Positions 8,573 through 16,062 of a stretch of 47,750 nt of DNA are shown piece after piece. The stretch covers positions 1-47,750 of the forward strand of contig CALWUF010000058.1 in NCBI GenBank assembly GCA_944384655.1, in the 5' to 3' direction. Each line of letters opens with the position of its first letter. Positions within the stretch are counted from its first letter, which is position 1. Made by a program: the position numbers and the translations under genes. Source of the stretch: an uncultured Butyricicoccus sp. GTDB lineage: Bacteria; Bacillota; Clostridia; Oscillospirales; Butyricicoccaceae. Below the pieces are notes generated by a model that worked only from the letters and a program-made list of their open reading frames with translations, ran no database searches and was not told where the DNA came from.

Positions 8573-8579
8573 TTCTCAA
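8551..8579 (-). promoter_or_regulatory. ackA promoter
   Basis: TTGAGA (8574-8579), 17 nt, TAAAAT (8551-8556) on the minus strand. It occupies the same DNA as the tmcAL promoter. Confidence 0.7.
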
Positions 8580-8609
8580 CCACTTTCCCCAGAAATTTGT
8601 GGAGGATTT

Positions 8610-9788
8610 ATGAATATCTGCGCGATCATAACAGAATACAATCCATTCCATGCAGGACATGCCCATCAAATCACAGAAATTCGCCGCCGATTGCCCGACT
8701 GTGCCATTGTTTCCCTTATGAGCGGAAATTATGTCCAGCGTGGGGAACCTGCCATCTGGGATAAATACCTGCGCGCCGCGTGTGCCGTGGCGGCGGACGG
8801 TCCTGATCTGGTGTTGGAATTGCCGTTGACGGCTGCTCTGTCTTCCGCCGAAGGGTTTGCACAAGGTGGCATTCAACTCGTTGATGCACTCGGATGTGTT
8901 ACGCATCTGTCTTTCGGCTGTGAAACCGGGACGGAAGAATCCCTTATGCATCTCGCCGCCTGTCTAAATACAGAAAAATTTTCCACGCGACTGCGTGTCC
9001 TTTTGCCACACAGCCCCAGCTATGCACATGCAGCTTCCGCTGCCGCACAAGAATTATGCCCAAAATCCGCTTCCTTATTGGATTCACCCAATGATCTGCT
9101 TGCCGTACAATACTGCCGGTTTTTACAGCAAATCTGTCCAACGGTTCAGCCGATTGCCGTGCGCCGCTATGGCGCATCCCACGATGGCACACCGGAGGAC
9201 GGCATCCCCTCGGCATCTTATGTACGTCGTCTGCTCCGTGCAAAACAGGATACAGATGCATTTTCACTTCTGCCATCCGCATGTCAGGAATATGGTCGCA
9301 CCGCACGCCGTCACAGTTGGAGCGATTTGGCTCCCGCCGTACTCCCTTATCTGCGCCGTCTGACACCGGAAGAAATCCGCGCGTTACCCAGCGTCTCGGA
9401 AGGGCTGGAAAACCGCTTCTATCAGGCATGTCAAAAGGCACAGACATTGGACGAGCTGTGGAACATGGTGCGTTCCCGCCGTCATCCACTCAGCCGGATC
9501 CGCCGCTTGACATTGTGCGCCTATCTCGGCATCACACAGGCACGCACTACACGACCTCCTGGTTTCGTGTCGGTACTGGCAATGAATGAACGTGGGCGCA
9601 GTGTACTTCGCACAATGAAACAAACCTGTTCCATCCCCATCATCGTCAAGCCCACACAGGCACGCACATTGACCGATTCTGCCGCTGATCTTTGGAATGT
9701 AACGTTGTCCGCCGATGACCAATTCTATTTCCCCGCCCCTGCCGGAACCGGTTGGACACAAACCCCATTTTACCGCAGACCGCATTGA
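8610..9788 (+). CDS. tmcAL: tRNA(Met) cytidine acetate ligase
   Basis: A 392-aa nucleotidyltransferase-fold protein of the YlbM/TmcAL family. It makes N4-acetylcytidine at the wobble base of elongator tRNA-Met, using acetate and ATP through an acetyl-adenylate. The N-terminus carries IITEYNPFHAGHAHQI (the HxGH-type nucleotide motif), MSGNYVQRGEPAIWDK, LELPLTAALSSAEGFA and SFGCETG. The site GGAGGATTT immediately precedes ATG 8610. The stop codon lies in the loop of the terminator. It is divergent from ackA, whose product handles acetate and ATP. That suggests a metabolic link but does not prove one. Confidence 0.92.
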   Translation: MNICAIITEYNPFHAGHAHQITEIRRRLPDCAIVSLMSGNYVQRGEPAIWDKYLRAACAVAADGPDLVLELPLTAALSSAEGFAQGGIQLVDALGCVTHLSFGCETGTEESLMHLAACLNTEKFSTRLRVLLPHSPSYAHAASAAAQELCPKSASLLDSPNDLLAVQYCRFLQQICPTVQPIAVRRYGASHDGTPEDGIPSASYVRRLLRAKQDTDAFSLLPSACQEYGRTARRHSWSDLAPAVLPYLRRLTPEEIRALPSVSEGLENRFYQACQKAQTLDELWNMVRSRRHPLSRIRRLTLCAYLGITQARTTRPPGFVSVLAMNERGRSVLRTMKQTCSIPIIVKPTQARTLTDSAADLWNVTLSADDQFYFPAPAGTGWTQTPFYRRPH

Positions 9789-9812
9789 CCGGCGGCTGCG
9801 GTAAAATTTTTC
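9767..9812 (+). terminator. Terminator overlapping the 3' end of tmcAL
   Basis: Arms ATTTTACCGCAG (9767-9778) and CTGCGGTAAAAT (9796-9807), then TTTTT. The tmcAL stop (9786-9788) is within the loop. Confidence 0.8.
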
Positions 9813-9819
9813 CAAAAGT

Positions 9820-9868
9820 ACTTTACCTGATAGAGTAATTGTGGTATGATTACTTCATCAGATAAAGT
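9820..9868 (+). promoter_or_regulatory. padR promoter with two flanking 17-bp dyad operators
   Basis: A promoter TTTACC (9822-9827), 17 nt, TATGAT (9845-9850). Two similar dyads flank it: ACTTTACCTGATAGAGT (9820-9836) over the -35 and ACTTCATCAGATAAAGT (9852-9868) just after the -10. Both approximate ACTTyATCnGATrAAGT. Their centres are 32 bp apart, about three helical turns, so both can lie on one DNA face. This is the expected arrangement for PadR autorepression. Confidence 0.7.
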
Positions 9869-9892
9869 AGTCCTGCGAAGGGAGGGCTGCAC

Positions 9893-10225
9893 ATGCTCAG
9901 CAGTGATATCATGCGCGGTTACAACGATACACTGATTCTAAGCCAATTGCTGGAACGTGATTCTTATGGCTATGAAATCTCTCACAACATTCAGCAGTTA
10001 TCTGGCGGTGTATATACCATGCGCGAAACAACACTATATGCCGCATTCAACCGCTTGGAGCAACTCGGCTATGTCACGTCCTATCAGGGGACCAAAACCT
10101 TTGGACGAAAACGCACGTATTATACCATCACAGACGCTGGACGACAGTTTTATCGGGAAAAATGTGAAGAATGGCACGTGCTTCAACATGTCATGCAGTC
10201 ATTCATCAAGGAGGAATTCATATGA
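9893..10225 (+). CDS. PadR family transcriptional regulator
   Basis: A 110-aa winged-helix protein: GYNDTLILSQLLERDSYGYE at the N-terminus, an ETTLYAAFNRLEQLGYV recognition helix, and the wing KTFGRKRTYYTITDAGR. A single C-terminal helix follows, as in short (subfamily 2) PadR proteins, which act as dimeric ligand-responsive repressors. A GGAGGG site lies before ATG 9893. The gene overlaps the next by 4 nt (ATGA), so the pair is translationally coupled. Twin dyads around its promoter suggest autoregulation. Confidence 0.93.
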   Translation: MLSSDIMRGYNDTLILSQLLERDSYGYEISHNIQQLSGGVYTMRETTLYAAFNRLEQLGYVTSYQGTKTFGRKRTYYTITDAGRQFYREKCEEWHVLQHVMQSFIKEEFI

Positions 10226-10902
10226 ATGCAATTCAAAACTACATCAACGCACTGTTTTCTTCTCTGCCCAAAACACCGAATGTACTGCGGATGCAGGCAG
10301 AAATGTTGGAAAACCTCGAAGAAAAATATCAGGCTTTGCTGCGTGAAGGTAAAAATGAAGACGAAGCCATCGGTATCATACTTGCCGGTATCGGCACAGT
10401 GGATGAACTGAAGGCGGAATTGGGTATCCGGGAAGAACCGCATGATATTCCCAAAGACGATCACCATGCTTTTCTCACTGAACATGCCGCCTTTCAAAAG
10501 CAGTTCGCCATCGCCATCGCAGGCGGCGTTGCACTGTGTATCCTTGCCGTTATCGCAGGGGCTGTAACGGATGAACTGTTTCACAACGATATCCTGACGG
10601 TTATCATGATATTGGGTCCAATTGCCATTGCAGTTGCCATTTTTGTGTTTTTCGGCATCCGGGAAGACTGGTATGAACAACGATACAAAGAAATTTGCAA
10701 TGACTTGCCAACTGGCGATACAAAGTCTTCTTCTTTGATTACTGTGGTTTCCAACCTCGTATTCCCGCTTGCCGCCATGTTTTATCTGTTTATCGGATTC
10801 CAGTACAACCTGTGGCATCCCGGATGGATTATTTTTCCAATCTGTGCCATCTTTGTCGGCGGGCTGGAAGCGATTGAAGCATATCGAAAAACAAAACAGT
10901 GA
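10222..10902 (+). CDS. HAAS-domain (DUF1700-like) membrane protein, PadR partner
   Basis: A 226-aa protein. Residues 1-70 form a helical HAAS-like domain (YINALFSSLP, ENLEEKYQALLREGKNEDEA, GIGTVDELKAELG). Four hydrophobic segments follow, at about 96-115, 124-146, 171-192 and 200-217. HAAS-membrane proteins are typically encoded right after a PadR regulator and are thought to relay an envelope signal to it. The start at 10222 has AAGGAGG inside the padR 3' end and overlaps the padR stop. What signal is sensed is unknown. Confidence 0.82.
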   Translation: MNAIQNYINALFSSLPKTPNVLRMQAEMLENLEEKYQALLREGKNEDEAIGIILAGIGTVDELKAELGIREEPHDIPKDDHHAFLTEHAAFQKQFAIAIAGGVALCILAVIAGAVTDELFHNDILTVIMILGPIAIAVAIFVFFGIREDWYEQRYKEICNDLPTGDTKSSSLITVVSNLVFPLAAMFYLFIGFQYNLWHPGWIIFPICAIFVGGLEAIEAYRKTKQ

Positions 10903-10925
10903 TCCATATACCCCCGAATCAATGC

Positions 10926-10963
10926 AAACACAGGAACCGAATTTGCTTCAGCTCCTGTGTTTT
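10926..10963 (+). terminator. Terminator of the padR-HAAS operon
   Basis: Arms AAACACAGGA (10926-10935) and TCCTGTGTTT (10953-10962) with a 17-nt loop, followed by a short T-rich stretch. Confidence 0.6.
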
Positions 10964-10973
10964 GTTATATATC

Positions 10974-11007
10974 AAAAAGGACGGCAGCGTTTCAAGCTGT
11001 CGTCCTT
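10974..11007 (-). terminator. Terminator of the HTH-desulfoferrodoxin gene; repeated element copy 1
   Basis: Stem AAGGACGGCAGC / GCTGTCGTCCTT with loop GTTTCAA and, on the minus strand, a TTTTT tail. The 34-nt element recurs at 11830-11863 with 29 of 34 bases identical. Confidence 0.75.
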
Positions 11008-11073
11008 CCGTCCGGTCATCAGCAACAGCCGACATTGCGGCGTTTATTTTATCGCGTATCGGCTTATTTTCCC

Positions 11074-11658
11074 CTAAATTCTCTTGCTGAACAATCCATG
11101 GTGATTGCAATACCAGAAAAACATGCCATGTCCCCGGCTGAAAAATCGCGCTTCCGCGCTCCCTTCGGGATAGAGTTTTACCAATTCAAAGCGTTGTGCC
11201 GTACAATATGCCACGAATGAAATATAATGGTCTTTGGTCATGGGATGCTCGACAGATATAAAATACTCATGCTCGATCGTCTCACAATTCATCTGGTGTC
11301 CATCGTCAGCAGATTCTGCTTCCAAGGGCGGCAGCGCAACTCCGCAACAAGAAACCATAGCAGATCCTGTGGAATGCAGCACATTTCCGCAGATCGGGCA
11401 AATATAAATACTTGATTTTAAAATATTGGCGGCGCGATTGGTATTGATGATCTGCTCTCCAGACAACAATTCAGGAAGTGAAACATGTAATACACCTGCC
11501 AAAGGTTCAATCAGCGAAATATCCGGAAATCCCTTTCCGGTTTCCCATTTGGAGATTGTTTTATCACTCACACATAACTTCTCTGCCAGTTGAGACTGTG
11601 TCATACGTTGCTTTTCCCGTAACATTTTAATTGTAGCGCCCGTGATATAGTGATTCAT
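11074..11658 (-). CDS. HTH (XRE) regulator fused to a desulfoferrodoxin-like domain
   Basis: A 194-aa protein. Residues 1-65 are an XRE helix-turn-helix (MTQSQLAEKLCVSDKTISKW). Residues 85-194 resemble a whole desulfoferrodoxin (class I superoxide reductase). The rubredoxin-like centre I cysteines are C87 and C90 (YICPICGN) plus C104 and C105 (SCCG). The centre II ligands are H121, H138 and H144 (EHPMTKDHYI), C184 and H187 (YCNHHG). Separate superoxide reductases lack the HTH, so this is a regulator that probably binds iron. Redox, superoxide or iron sensing is inference. Start ATG 11658 has AAAGGAG 10 nt upstream. It is monocistronic, with a dyad between its own -35 and -10. Confidence 0.87.
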   Translation of the reverse strand: MNHYITGATIKMLREKQRMTQSQLAEKLCVSDKTISKWETGKGFPDISLIEPLAGVLHVSLPELLSGEQIINTNRAANILKSSIYICPICGNVLHSTGSAMVSCCGVALPPLEAESADDGHQMNCETIEHEYFISVEHPMTKDHYISFVAYCTAQRFELVKLYPEGSAEARFFSRGHGMFFWYCNHHGLFSKRI

Positions 11659-11683
11659 TTTATAGCAACTCCTTTCATCCAAC

Positions 11684-11712
11684 AGAATAACAGTTTTAAT
11701 GACTGTGAACAA
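11684..11712 (-). promoter_or_regulatory. Promoter and candidate operator of the HTH-desulfoferrodoxin gene
   Basis: TTGTTC (11707-11712), 17 nt, TATTCT (11684-11689). The spacer is itself a dyad, ACAGT-N7-ACTGT (11690-11706). Just upstream of the -35 lies CTACG-GAT-CGTAG (11714-11726). A repressor bound in the spacer would block polymerase; autoregulation is inference. Confidence 0.5.
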
Positions 11713-11829
11713 CCTACGGATCGTAGAGTAAGCAAACGGTTTTCCCTTTTATCGGATGGCAGAGTGATTTTTATATCTATGGGTGCATTTCTATCATACA
11801 CGAACATATTGTATGGCAAAGAATCAGTA

Positions 11830-11865
11830 AAAAAGGATGCCAGCATTTCAAACTGTCATCCTTTT
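11830..11865 (-). terminator. Terminator of obgE; repeated element copy 2
   Basis: Stem AAAAGGATGCCAG / CTGTCATCCTTTT with a TTTTTT tail on the minus strand, 50 nt after obgE. It is the second copy of the element at 10974-11007; stem differences are partly compensatory (C-G changed to T-A). Confidence 0.8.
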
Positions 11866-11914
11866 GAATGATCCACCGGCAAAGGCGAGCAGATCGCTCT
11901 TTCAAATTTCTGTA

Positions 11915-13198
11915 TTATTTTTCGTACTCAAATTCCATCTCACCCATGATGACTGGATCGCCATCCTGAATGCCCATCTCTTCCAGCTTATCAAATACAC
12001 CGGCAGCGCGCAAACGACGATCCAGATATTGACGCGATTCATAGTCGTCAAAGTTGACGGAACCCGTGACACGATCAATCCATGCGCCGGAGACAACATA
12101 ATACGCTCCGTCGCGGGTAATCTCAATATCGTCCTCCGTAACGGGCTTGTCCATCGGTTCCGGAATAAATTCGGGCTCATACACCAGGACGGGCGGCAGG
12201 GTTTCCAGTGTATTCCAAGCCTGATTCATCAACTCACGCACACCCTGATTGGTGGCAGCGGACATCTCCGCATAAGCAAAGCCATGTTCCTCTGCCCATT
12301 TGCGGATGGCTTCCAATGGCTCACGGTTGTCACCCAACAAATCAATCTTGTTCGCAACAACAATCTGTGGACGATTTTCCAGATCAATGGAATATTGACC
12401 CAACTCACTGTTGATTTTTTCCAGATCATCAATCGGGTCACGCCCCTCACTGCCCGCAGCGTCAACGATATGCAGCAATAATCGGCAACGGTCAATATGG
12501 CGCAGGAATGCATGTCCCAAACCTGCACCTTCCGATGCGCCTTCAATAATGCCTGGAATGTCCGCCATAACAAATGATTCACCTTGTCCAATGGAGACAA
12601 CGCCTAAATTGGGTACAAGAGTTGTAAAATGATAATTTGCAATTTTGGGACGCGCTGCCGATGCCATGGACAACAGGGTGGACTTACCGACATTCGGGAA
12701 TCCAACCAGTCCGACATCTGCCAACAACTTCAACTCCAAACGGATTTCCAATTCCTGACCGGGCAGACCCGGCTTGGCAAAGCGCGGCGCCTGACGGGTT
12801 GGCGTGGCAAAATGAACATTGCCCCATCCACCTTTTCCGCCGCGTGCTGCGACAAAAGGTTCAGAATCAGACAAATCTTTGATAATCTGTCCACTTTTTG
12901 CATCGCGCAAAATGGTTCCACGCGGTACACGGATCACCAAATCTTTTCCATCTTTTCCGGAACAACGTTTGCTGCCGCCCGGCTCACCGGCAGGTGCAGT
13001 ATATTTTTTCTTATAACGGAAATCCATCAGCGTTGACAGATTGTCATCGACTTGAAAAACAATCGATCCACCGCGTCCGCCGTCACCTCCGTCCGGACCG
13101 CCAGAAGCAATATACTTCTCCCGATGAAACGACACTTTTCCATCACCGCCTTTACCGGATCGGATCCAGATTTTTGCGGTATCAATAAACTGTGGCAT
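11915..13198 (-). CDS. obgE: Obg-family GTPase
   Basis: A 427-aa essential GTPase of ribosome assembly and stress response that binds the 50S subunit. The glycine-rich Obg fold covers residues 1-158 (SGKGGDGKVSFHREKY, GGPDGGDGGRGGSI). The G domain starts at G166 with GFPNVGKST; DIPGIIEGA (switch/G3) and VANKIDL (G4) follow. A C-terminal OCT domain lies at about 350-427 (FDDYESRQYLDRRLR). ATG 13198 has AAAGGAG 6 nt upstream. It is the last gene of the rplU-prp-rpmA-obgE cluster, but a terminator stands between it and rpmA. Confidence 0.97.
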   Translation of the reverse strand: MPQFIDTAKIWIRSGKGGDGKVSFHREKYIASGGPDGGDGGRGGSIVFQVDDNLSTLMDFRYKKKYTAPAGEPGGSKRCSGKDGKDLVIRVPRGTILRDAKSGQIIKDLSDSEPFVAARGGKGGWGNVHFATPTRQAPRFAKPGLPGQELEIRLELKLLADVGLVGFPNVGKSTLLSMASAARPKIANYHFTTLVPNLGVVSIGQGESFVMADIPGIIEGASEGAGLGHAFLRHIDRCRLLLHIVDAAGSEGRDPIDDLEKINSELGQYSIDLENRPQIVVANKIDLLGDNREPLEAIRKWAEEHGFAYAEMSAATNQGVRELMNQAWNTLETLPPVLVYEPEFIPEPMDKPVTEDDIEITRDGAYYVVSGAWIDRVTGSVNFDDYESRQYLDRRLRAAGVFDKLEEMGIQDGDPVIMGEMEFEYEK

Positions 13199-13224
13199 AT
13201 AATCTCCTTTCCACAGAGCATTTG

Positions 13225-13258
13225 AAAAAAAGCACCTCAGACAATATGCCCGAGGTGC
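13225..13258 (-). terminator. Intrinsic terminator or attenuator between rpmA and obgE
   Basis: Arms GCACCTC (13232-13238) and GAGGTGC (13252-13258) with seven T residues next to it on the minus strand. No promoter for obgE is seen after it, so obgE probably depends on read-through. Confidence 0.75.
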
Positions 13259-13278
13259 CTTTCACATCAAAGAATATC

Positions 13279-13563
13279 TTACTGCTCGATTTCGTAAACA
13301 GAAACCTGCTTGCGGTCACGACCGCGGCGCTCAAAACGGACAACGCCGGTAACCTTTGCAAAAAGGGTGTCATCGGAACCAATGCCGACATTTACGCCCG
13401 GATGAATGTGTGTACCGCGCTGACGAACCAGAATGTTGCCTGCCGGTACAACCTGACCATCTGCACGCTTGACACCAAGTCTCTTGGACTCAGAATCACG
13501 GCCGTTCTTGGTAGAACCTACGCCCTTTTTATGAGCGAAAAACTGTAAGCTGATCTGAAGCAT
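13279..13563 (-). CDS. rpmA: 50S ribosomal protein L27 with cleavable N-terminus
   Basis: A 94-aa protein. It begins MLQISLQFF and then [20 protein letters not shown], the mature L27 start. The LQFF/A junction is the Prp cleavage site known in Firmicutes. Mature L27 places its N-terminus near the peptidyl-transferase centre. The gene is 3 nt downstream of prp, which encodes the protease that removes the extension. Confidence 0.97.
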   Translation of the reverse strand: MLQISLQFFAHKKGVGSTKNGRDSESKRLGVKRADGQVVPAGNILVRQRGTHIHPGVNVGIGSDDTLFAKVTGVVRFERRGRDRKQVSVYEIEQ

Positions 13564-13566
13564 GAC

Positions 13567-13896
13567 TTACACCTCCATTACTTCGATAAAATCCTGATAT
13601 CGCGCCTTGAGGTTGACAAAATACAGCATCAAGGCGTCAAGTGCATTCTGCGCCTGTATCTCTTCCGCCTGTTCCAGCTTTTTGGGAAGCTCGATGCGGA
13701 TCCGTGTCTGTTCACCATCGATTTCAGTCTTGATATCCAATCCCATCACGTCGGCAAGCAGACAGCTTGTCAGATCCAAATTCGCAGATATTGCCGCACA
13801 AACGATGTCTTCCCCTTCTTCCGCGTATCCCGCGTGTCCGGTTACTTCCACTGCATCAATGCGGCTGCCTGTTGTAAAAAAACGGGCGGTTGTCAT
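13567..13896 (-). CDS. prp: Ribosomal-processing cysteine protease Prp
   Basis: A 109-aa DUF464 protein. The catalytic pair is visible as H21 in VTGHAGYAEEGED and C33 in IVCAAIS, with the usual spacing. It removes the first nine residues of pre-L27 encoded next door. It sits between rplU and rpmA with 1-nt and 3-nt gaps, the standard Firmicutes order. Confidence 0.95.
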   Translation of the reverse strand: MTTARFFTTGSRIDAVEVTGHAGYAEEGEDIVCAAISANLDLTSCLLADVMGLDIKTEIDGEQTRIRIELPKKLEQAEEIQAQNALDALMLYFVNLKARYQDFIEVMEV

Positions 13897-13897
13897 C

Positions 13898-14209
13898 TTA
13901 CGCGTTGATTGCGCCGATGGTTACCTTGGTGTAGGGCTGTCTGTGACCCTGCTTACGGCGGTAGCCCTTCTTCGGCTTCATCTTGTAAACGATGATCTTC
14001 TTCTTCTTGCCGGTCTTCTCAACTGTGCCGGCAACGGTAGCGCCCTCAACATACGGAGCTCCAACCTTCAGATCTGCGCCCTCGCCGACTGCCAGGACCT
14101 TGTCAAATGTTACGGAAGCGCCGTCTTCCACGCCGAGCTTCTCAACGTAAATTACGTCACCTTCGGATACCTTGTACTGCTTGCCACCGGTCTCTAAAAT
14201 TGCGTACAT
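13898..14209 (-). CDS. rplU: 50S ribosomal protein L21
   Basis: A 103-aa protein, [18 protein letters not shown] at the start and [19 protein letters not shown] near the end, as in all L21. I choose ATG 14209 because GAGAGGTG stands before it and it matches the family start. It is the first gene of the cluster with prp and rpmA, and is preceded by a leader of about 85 nt that may be a regulatory L21 leader. Confidence 0.97.
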   Translation of the reverse strand: MYAILETGGKQYKVSEGDVIYVEKLGVEDGASVTFDKVLAVGEGADLKVGAPYVEGATVAGTVEKTGKKKKIIVYKMKPKKGYRRKQGHRQPYTKVTIGAINA

Positions 14210-14296
14210 GCGGTAGCACCTCTCTTTCTTTGATAGAGTCACGCTTTCACGGGCGATGCCTTGAGGCACACTTCTCCAACCCGGTCAATGCGGCTT
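14210..14296 (-). ncRNA. Probable ribosomal protein L21 leader
   Basis: This is the untranslated leader between the rplU promoter and start codon. Firmicutes rplU leaders often fold into a conserved structure (the L21 leader family) used for feedback. GTGTGCCTC and GAGGTGC can pair across this leader, bringing the ribosome site into a helix. Assignment is by position and this pairing only. Confidence 0.4.
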
Positions 14297-14301
14297 TTCA
14301 T

Positions 14302-14330
14302 ATGATATCATAGCAGCTTTCCGCTGTCAA
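14302..14330 (-). promoter_or_regulatory. rplU operon promoter
   Basis: Perfect -35 TTGACA (14325-14330), 17 nt, TATCAT (14302-14307) on the minus strand. Confidence 0.8.
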
Positions 14331-14352
14331 TACCAACAGCGGTGTTTTTTTC
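14321..14352 (+). terminator. Plus-strand terminator-like hairpin with no upstream gene
   Basis: Arms CCGCTGT (14321-14327) and ACAGCGG (14336-14342), then TGTTTTTTT on the plus strand. No plus-strand gene lies upstream in this area. It overlaps the rplU -35 and abuts the folD stop. It could be chance, or it could stop antisense transcription. Confidence 0.4.
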
Positions 14353-15208
14353 AACCGTCAATGCCTGCGTGCAGCTTTGCCGCTTTCAATGTGTTTTTCA
14401 TCAACATGGTGATGGTCATCGGTCCGACGCCACCTGGTACTGGTGTCAGATAGGCGGCTTTTTCGTTCACCTCATCAAAGCACACGTCACCACATAGCTT
14501 GCCATTTTTGCGATTCATACCCACATCAATAACAACTGCGCCTTCTTTGACCATATCAGCCGTAACAAAATCTGCCTTGCCGACAGCGGCAACGAGAATA
14601 TCCGCCTGTGCACAGACTTGTTTTAAATTTTGTGTGCGGGAATGGCAGATGGTAACTGTGCCATGACGGTGCAGCAACAGCATGGCCATCGGCTTGCCGA
14701 CAATATTTGACCGTCCAATGACCACGCAGTTCTTCCCCTTGGGATCGATATCATACTCATCCAGCAACTGCATCACGCCCGCCGGCGTACATGGCAGAAA
14801 GTCAAAATTGCCAACCATAATCTTGCCAACATTGACTGGATGGAATGCATCGACATCCTTGCTCGGATCAATTGCATCGATAACCGCCTGTTCACTGATG
14901 TGCTTTGGCACGGGAAGCTGACACAAAATGCCATCAATATGCGGATTGTGATTCAATTCATCAATCAAACCGAGCAGTTGCTCCTGTGTGGTTTCCTCCG
15001 GCAGCGCATATTTTTCAGAATAAAAACCACATTCTTCACAAGCGCGTTCTTTATTGCGCACATAGACCTGTGATGCCGGATCTTCGCCGACAATGATAAC
15101 GGCAAGACCTGGACGCACGCCGCGTTTCTTCAATCTGTTTACTTCATCCAAAATGCTTCCGCGAACTTTCGCAGAAACTAATTTGCCATCCATTCGAATT
15201 GCACTCAT
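14351..15208 (-). CDS. folD: Bifunctional methylene-THF dehydrogenase/methenyl-THF cyclohydrolase
   Basis: A 285-aa cytosolic one-carbon enzyme that oxidises 5,10-methylene-THF with NADP and hydrolyses the product to 10-formyl-THF. Seen: VGEDPASQVYVRNKERACEE with the catalytic lysine, DGILCQLPVPKH, the Rossmann motif VIGRSNIVGKPMAMLL and the C-terminal TPVPGGVGPMT. A GGAGG site precedes ATG 15208. The start overlaps the lgt stop by 4 nt, so it is the last gene of a coupled operon. Confidence 0.97.
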   Translation of the reverse strand: MSAIRMDGKLVSAKVRGSILDEVNRLKKRGVRPGLAVIIVGEDPASQVYVRNKERACEECGFYSEKYALPEETTQEQLLGLIDELNHNPHIDGILCQLPVPKHISEQAVIDAIDPSKDVDAFHPVNVGKIMVGNFDFLPCTPAGVMQLLDEYDIDPKGKNCVVIGRSNIVGKPMAMLLLHRHGTVTICHSRTQNLKQVCAQADILVAAVGKADFVTADMVKEGAVVIDVGMNRKNGKLCGDVCFDEVNEKAAYLTPVPGGVGPMTITMLMKNTLKAAKLHAGIDG

Positions 15209-16062
15209 GTTGTTTCCTCCGTATCTGTATCGTTGTCATTGATCTCCACCGTTATCTCACGCAAAAACGGCATTGCCCGATTGAGCAGGAAACCGCCAAA
15301 GCCAATGATGATGGAAATCAGCGCTACCACCTGTGAGACACGGATGCCTGTACCCCACAAGTACAAGCTGTCCGTGCGAAGACCTTCTATGAAGAACCGT
15401 CCGAGACCATACCACCCAAAATAGAGCAGCAAAATCTCTCCGCGGTATTTCCGCTTTTTTGAGTAAAAATACAGCAGTACAAAGCCTATGGCATTCCATG
15501 CGGATTCATAAAAAAATGTCGGATGATTGCCGAACTGCCCCGCTTCATCTATACTCTGACCAATGACCATGCGCCATGGAAGCGAGGTCTCACTGCCGAA
15601 CGCTTCACAATTAAAGAAATTGCCCCAACGTCCGATCATCTGTCCGATGGGCACAGCACCCGCGACAAGATCAAGCATATCCATACAGTCAATTTTTTTG
15701 ACATGACAGAATACAATTGCCGTAATCAGACCACCGATCAAACCGCCGTAAATAGCAAGACCGCCATGCCAAGTGGCAATGATCTCTATGGGGTTGTCTT
15801 TATATCTCTCCCATTCAAATGCGACGTAATACAACCGCGCGCAAACAATTGAAATGGGAAGTATGATCAGCATCATATCAATCAAATCATCCGATTTGAT
15901 GCCAAATTGTTTGGACCGTCTGGATGCGTAGACGATGGCAAGTATAATGCCGAATACAATAACAATGCCATACCAATAAATCGGTTTGGACCCAATTGTA
16001 AATGCCACATTGGAAAAATGAAATTCAAGCCCCAATCCCGGGAACGATACCGTCTGATTCAT
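15205..16062 (-). CDS. lgt: Prolipoprotein diacylglyceryl transferase
   Basis: A 285-aa polytopic membrane enzyme that moves diacylglycerol from phosphatidylglycerol to the lipobox cysteine of prelipoproteins such as PstS in this window. Hallmarks are WHGGLAIYGGLIGG, the signature MIGRWGNFFNCEAFG with its essential arginine, and YGLGRFFIEGLRTDS. About seven hydrophobic segments are visible. The start ATG 16062 follows AGAAGGAGG; the frame is open for 19 more codons, but that part overlaps yfmH and lacks family similarity. ATGA overlaps exist with both neighbours. Confidence 0.96.
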   Translation of the reverse strand: MNQTVSFPGLGLEFHFSNVAFTIGSKPIYWYGIVIVFGIILAIVYASRRSKQFGIKSDDLIDMMLIILPISIVCARLYYVAFEWERYKDNPIEIIATWHGGLAIYGGLIGGLITAIVFCHVKKIDCMDMLDLVAGAVPIGQMIGRWGNFFNCEAFGSETSLPWRMVIGQSIDEAGQFGNHPTFFYESAWNAIGFVLLYFYSKKRKYRGEILLLYFGWYGLGRFFIEGLRTDSLYLWGTGIRVSQVVALISIIIGFGGFLLNRAMPFLREITVEINDNDTDTEETT

